Source of the DNA: Verrucomicrobiia bacterium
GTDB taxonomy: Bacteria; Verrucomicrobiota; Verrucomicrobiia; Verrucomicrobiales; DEV007
DNA: 64,000 nucleotides
Assembly: GCA_030425385.1 (NCBI GenBank)
Contig: JAUIAH010000013.1
Span: 1 to 64,000 of the forward strand
Direction of reading: 5' to 3'
The notes under the pieces were generated by a model. It saw only the letters and a list, made by a program, of their open reading frames with translations, did no database searches and had not been told where the DNA came from. The position numbers were made by a program, and so were the translations under genes. Shown here in pieces: positions 63,798 to 64,000 of the stretch. The stretch's first letter is position 1. Every line of letters starts with the position of its first letter.

Positions 63798-64000
63798 CTA
63801 TTTGCTCCAGCGTGCGAGGGCGTCGTGGCGGGCTTTCCCTCGTAACTGATCCATGATGAGTGCGCGCGCTTGGGTGTGATCGATGTGATCGATGTGGGCG
63901 TTTAGGAATTCGGACGTGGTGGGGGCGTGATTCAGTTTGGCGAGGGATTCCACGATTTGGGGATAAAGGTCTTTGGGGATCTCTCGATGGGAGGCCAGGC
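63798..64000 (-). CDS. 3' end of an unidentified gene, 5' part beyond window
   Basis: The last 66 residues are visible, ending DQLRGKARHDALARWSK and a TAG at 63798. They include a DHIDHIDH repeat (AHIDHIDHTQARAL) and are mostly helical and charged. I do not recognise the family. A decayed copy of the final 15 codons lies at 62409, so the gene or its tail was duplicated around the MqsRA-like locus. Confidence 0.6.
   Translation of the reverse strand, partial: LASHREIPKDLYPQIVESLAKLNHAPTTSEFLNAHIDHIDHTQARALIMDQLRGKARHDALARWSK

Noticed and set aside
63637-63850. Minus-strand frame ending at 63637 with EADRQWKKTWARCVQHLP
   Set aside because: It overlaps the tail of the right-edge gene in another frame and no credible start was found; possibly a relic.

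Overview
The window looks like chromosome of a Verrucomicrobiota bacterium, probably free-living or marine. GC content is roughly 57-58% by eye. The phylum call is an inference from gene content: paired DUF1592/DUF1552 proteins next to an ankyrin protein, many secreted sulfatase, lyase and beta-propeller proteins, UnbV/FG-GAP lipoproteins, a membrane-anchored ECF sigma factor, and C-termini of the 'GDGISN ... FLRL' type common in secreted verrucomicrobial proteins. No rRNA, tRNA, CRISPR array or prophage was seen.

Layout. 1-1414: 3' part of an HtrA/DegP protease on the minus strand, which has no complete frame here because it runs off the edge. 1542-2588: a REP-associated tyrosine transposase (RAYT), followed by 350 bp of non-coding repeat debris. 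2.9-6.5 kb (minus): sulfatase, then the housekeeping run ribH-nusB-ftsY. 6.5-11.2 kb: mntR divergent from a tightly overlapped Mn-type ABC transporter operon; a palindromic operator covers both promoters. 11.2-14.2 kb (minus): hpt coupled to an FG-GAP/UnbV lipoprotein. 14.3-20.2 kb (plus): secreted SGNH hydrolase, small membrane protein, vanadium-haloperoxidase-like protein, BNR_4 propeller and DUF1080 protein. 20.3-33.0 kb (minus): pseudopilin, DUF-less exported protein, DJ-1/PfpI protein, giant GH79-like/PKD protein, beta-helix protein, DUF1592, DUF1552 and ankyrin protein. 33.1-37.2 kb: a 1389-residue one-protein hybrid two-component system. 37.3-39.7 kb (minus): msrB-eboA-eboB, a reduced ebo cluster. 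39.8-40.9 kb: second RAYT. 40.9-42.6 kb: unrecognised propeller/HEAT-like protein. 42.7-49.5 kb: patatin, VIT-domain protein, double metallo-beta-lactamase protein and SDR, a compact operon. Then Uma2 (minus), a large Ig/propeller secreted protein, a membrane-anchored ECF sigma factor, and a PL10 pectate lyase fused to an Sde182-type nucleoside-hydrolase-like module. 57.7-62.4 kb: acs, coiled-coil protein, small membrane protein, acyl carrier protein, and moaA on the minus strand. 62.7-63.5 kb: MqsRA-like toxin-antitoxin. The right edge holds the 3' end of an unidentified gene, and a decayed copy of that same 3' end lies upstream of moaA.

How the parts fit. Much of the window encodes an exported apparatus for sulfated, uronate-rich polysaccharide (sulfatase, PL10 lyase, beta-helix, GH79-like, BNR_4, DUF1080, SGNH), without any SusC/D pair. 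The hybrid kinase and the ECF sigma factor are candidate sensors for it. Manganese uptake and periplasmic MsrB point to oxidative-stress handling. The most unusual items are the msrB-eboA-eboB operon, the PL10-Sde182 fusion, the patatin-VIT-MBL-SDR operon, a GH79-like protein that has lost its acid/base glutamate, and the near-leaderless consensus promoter under the MntR-type operator.
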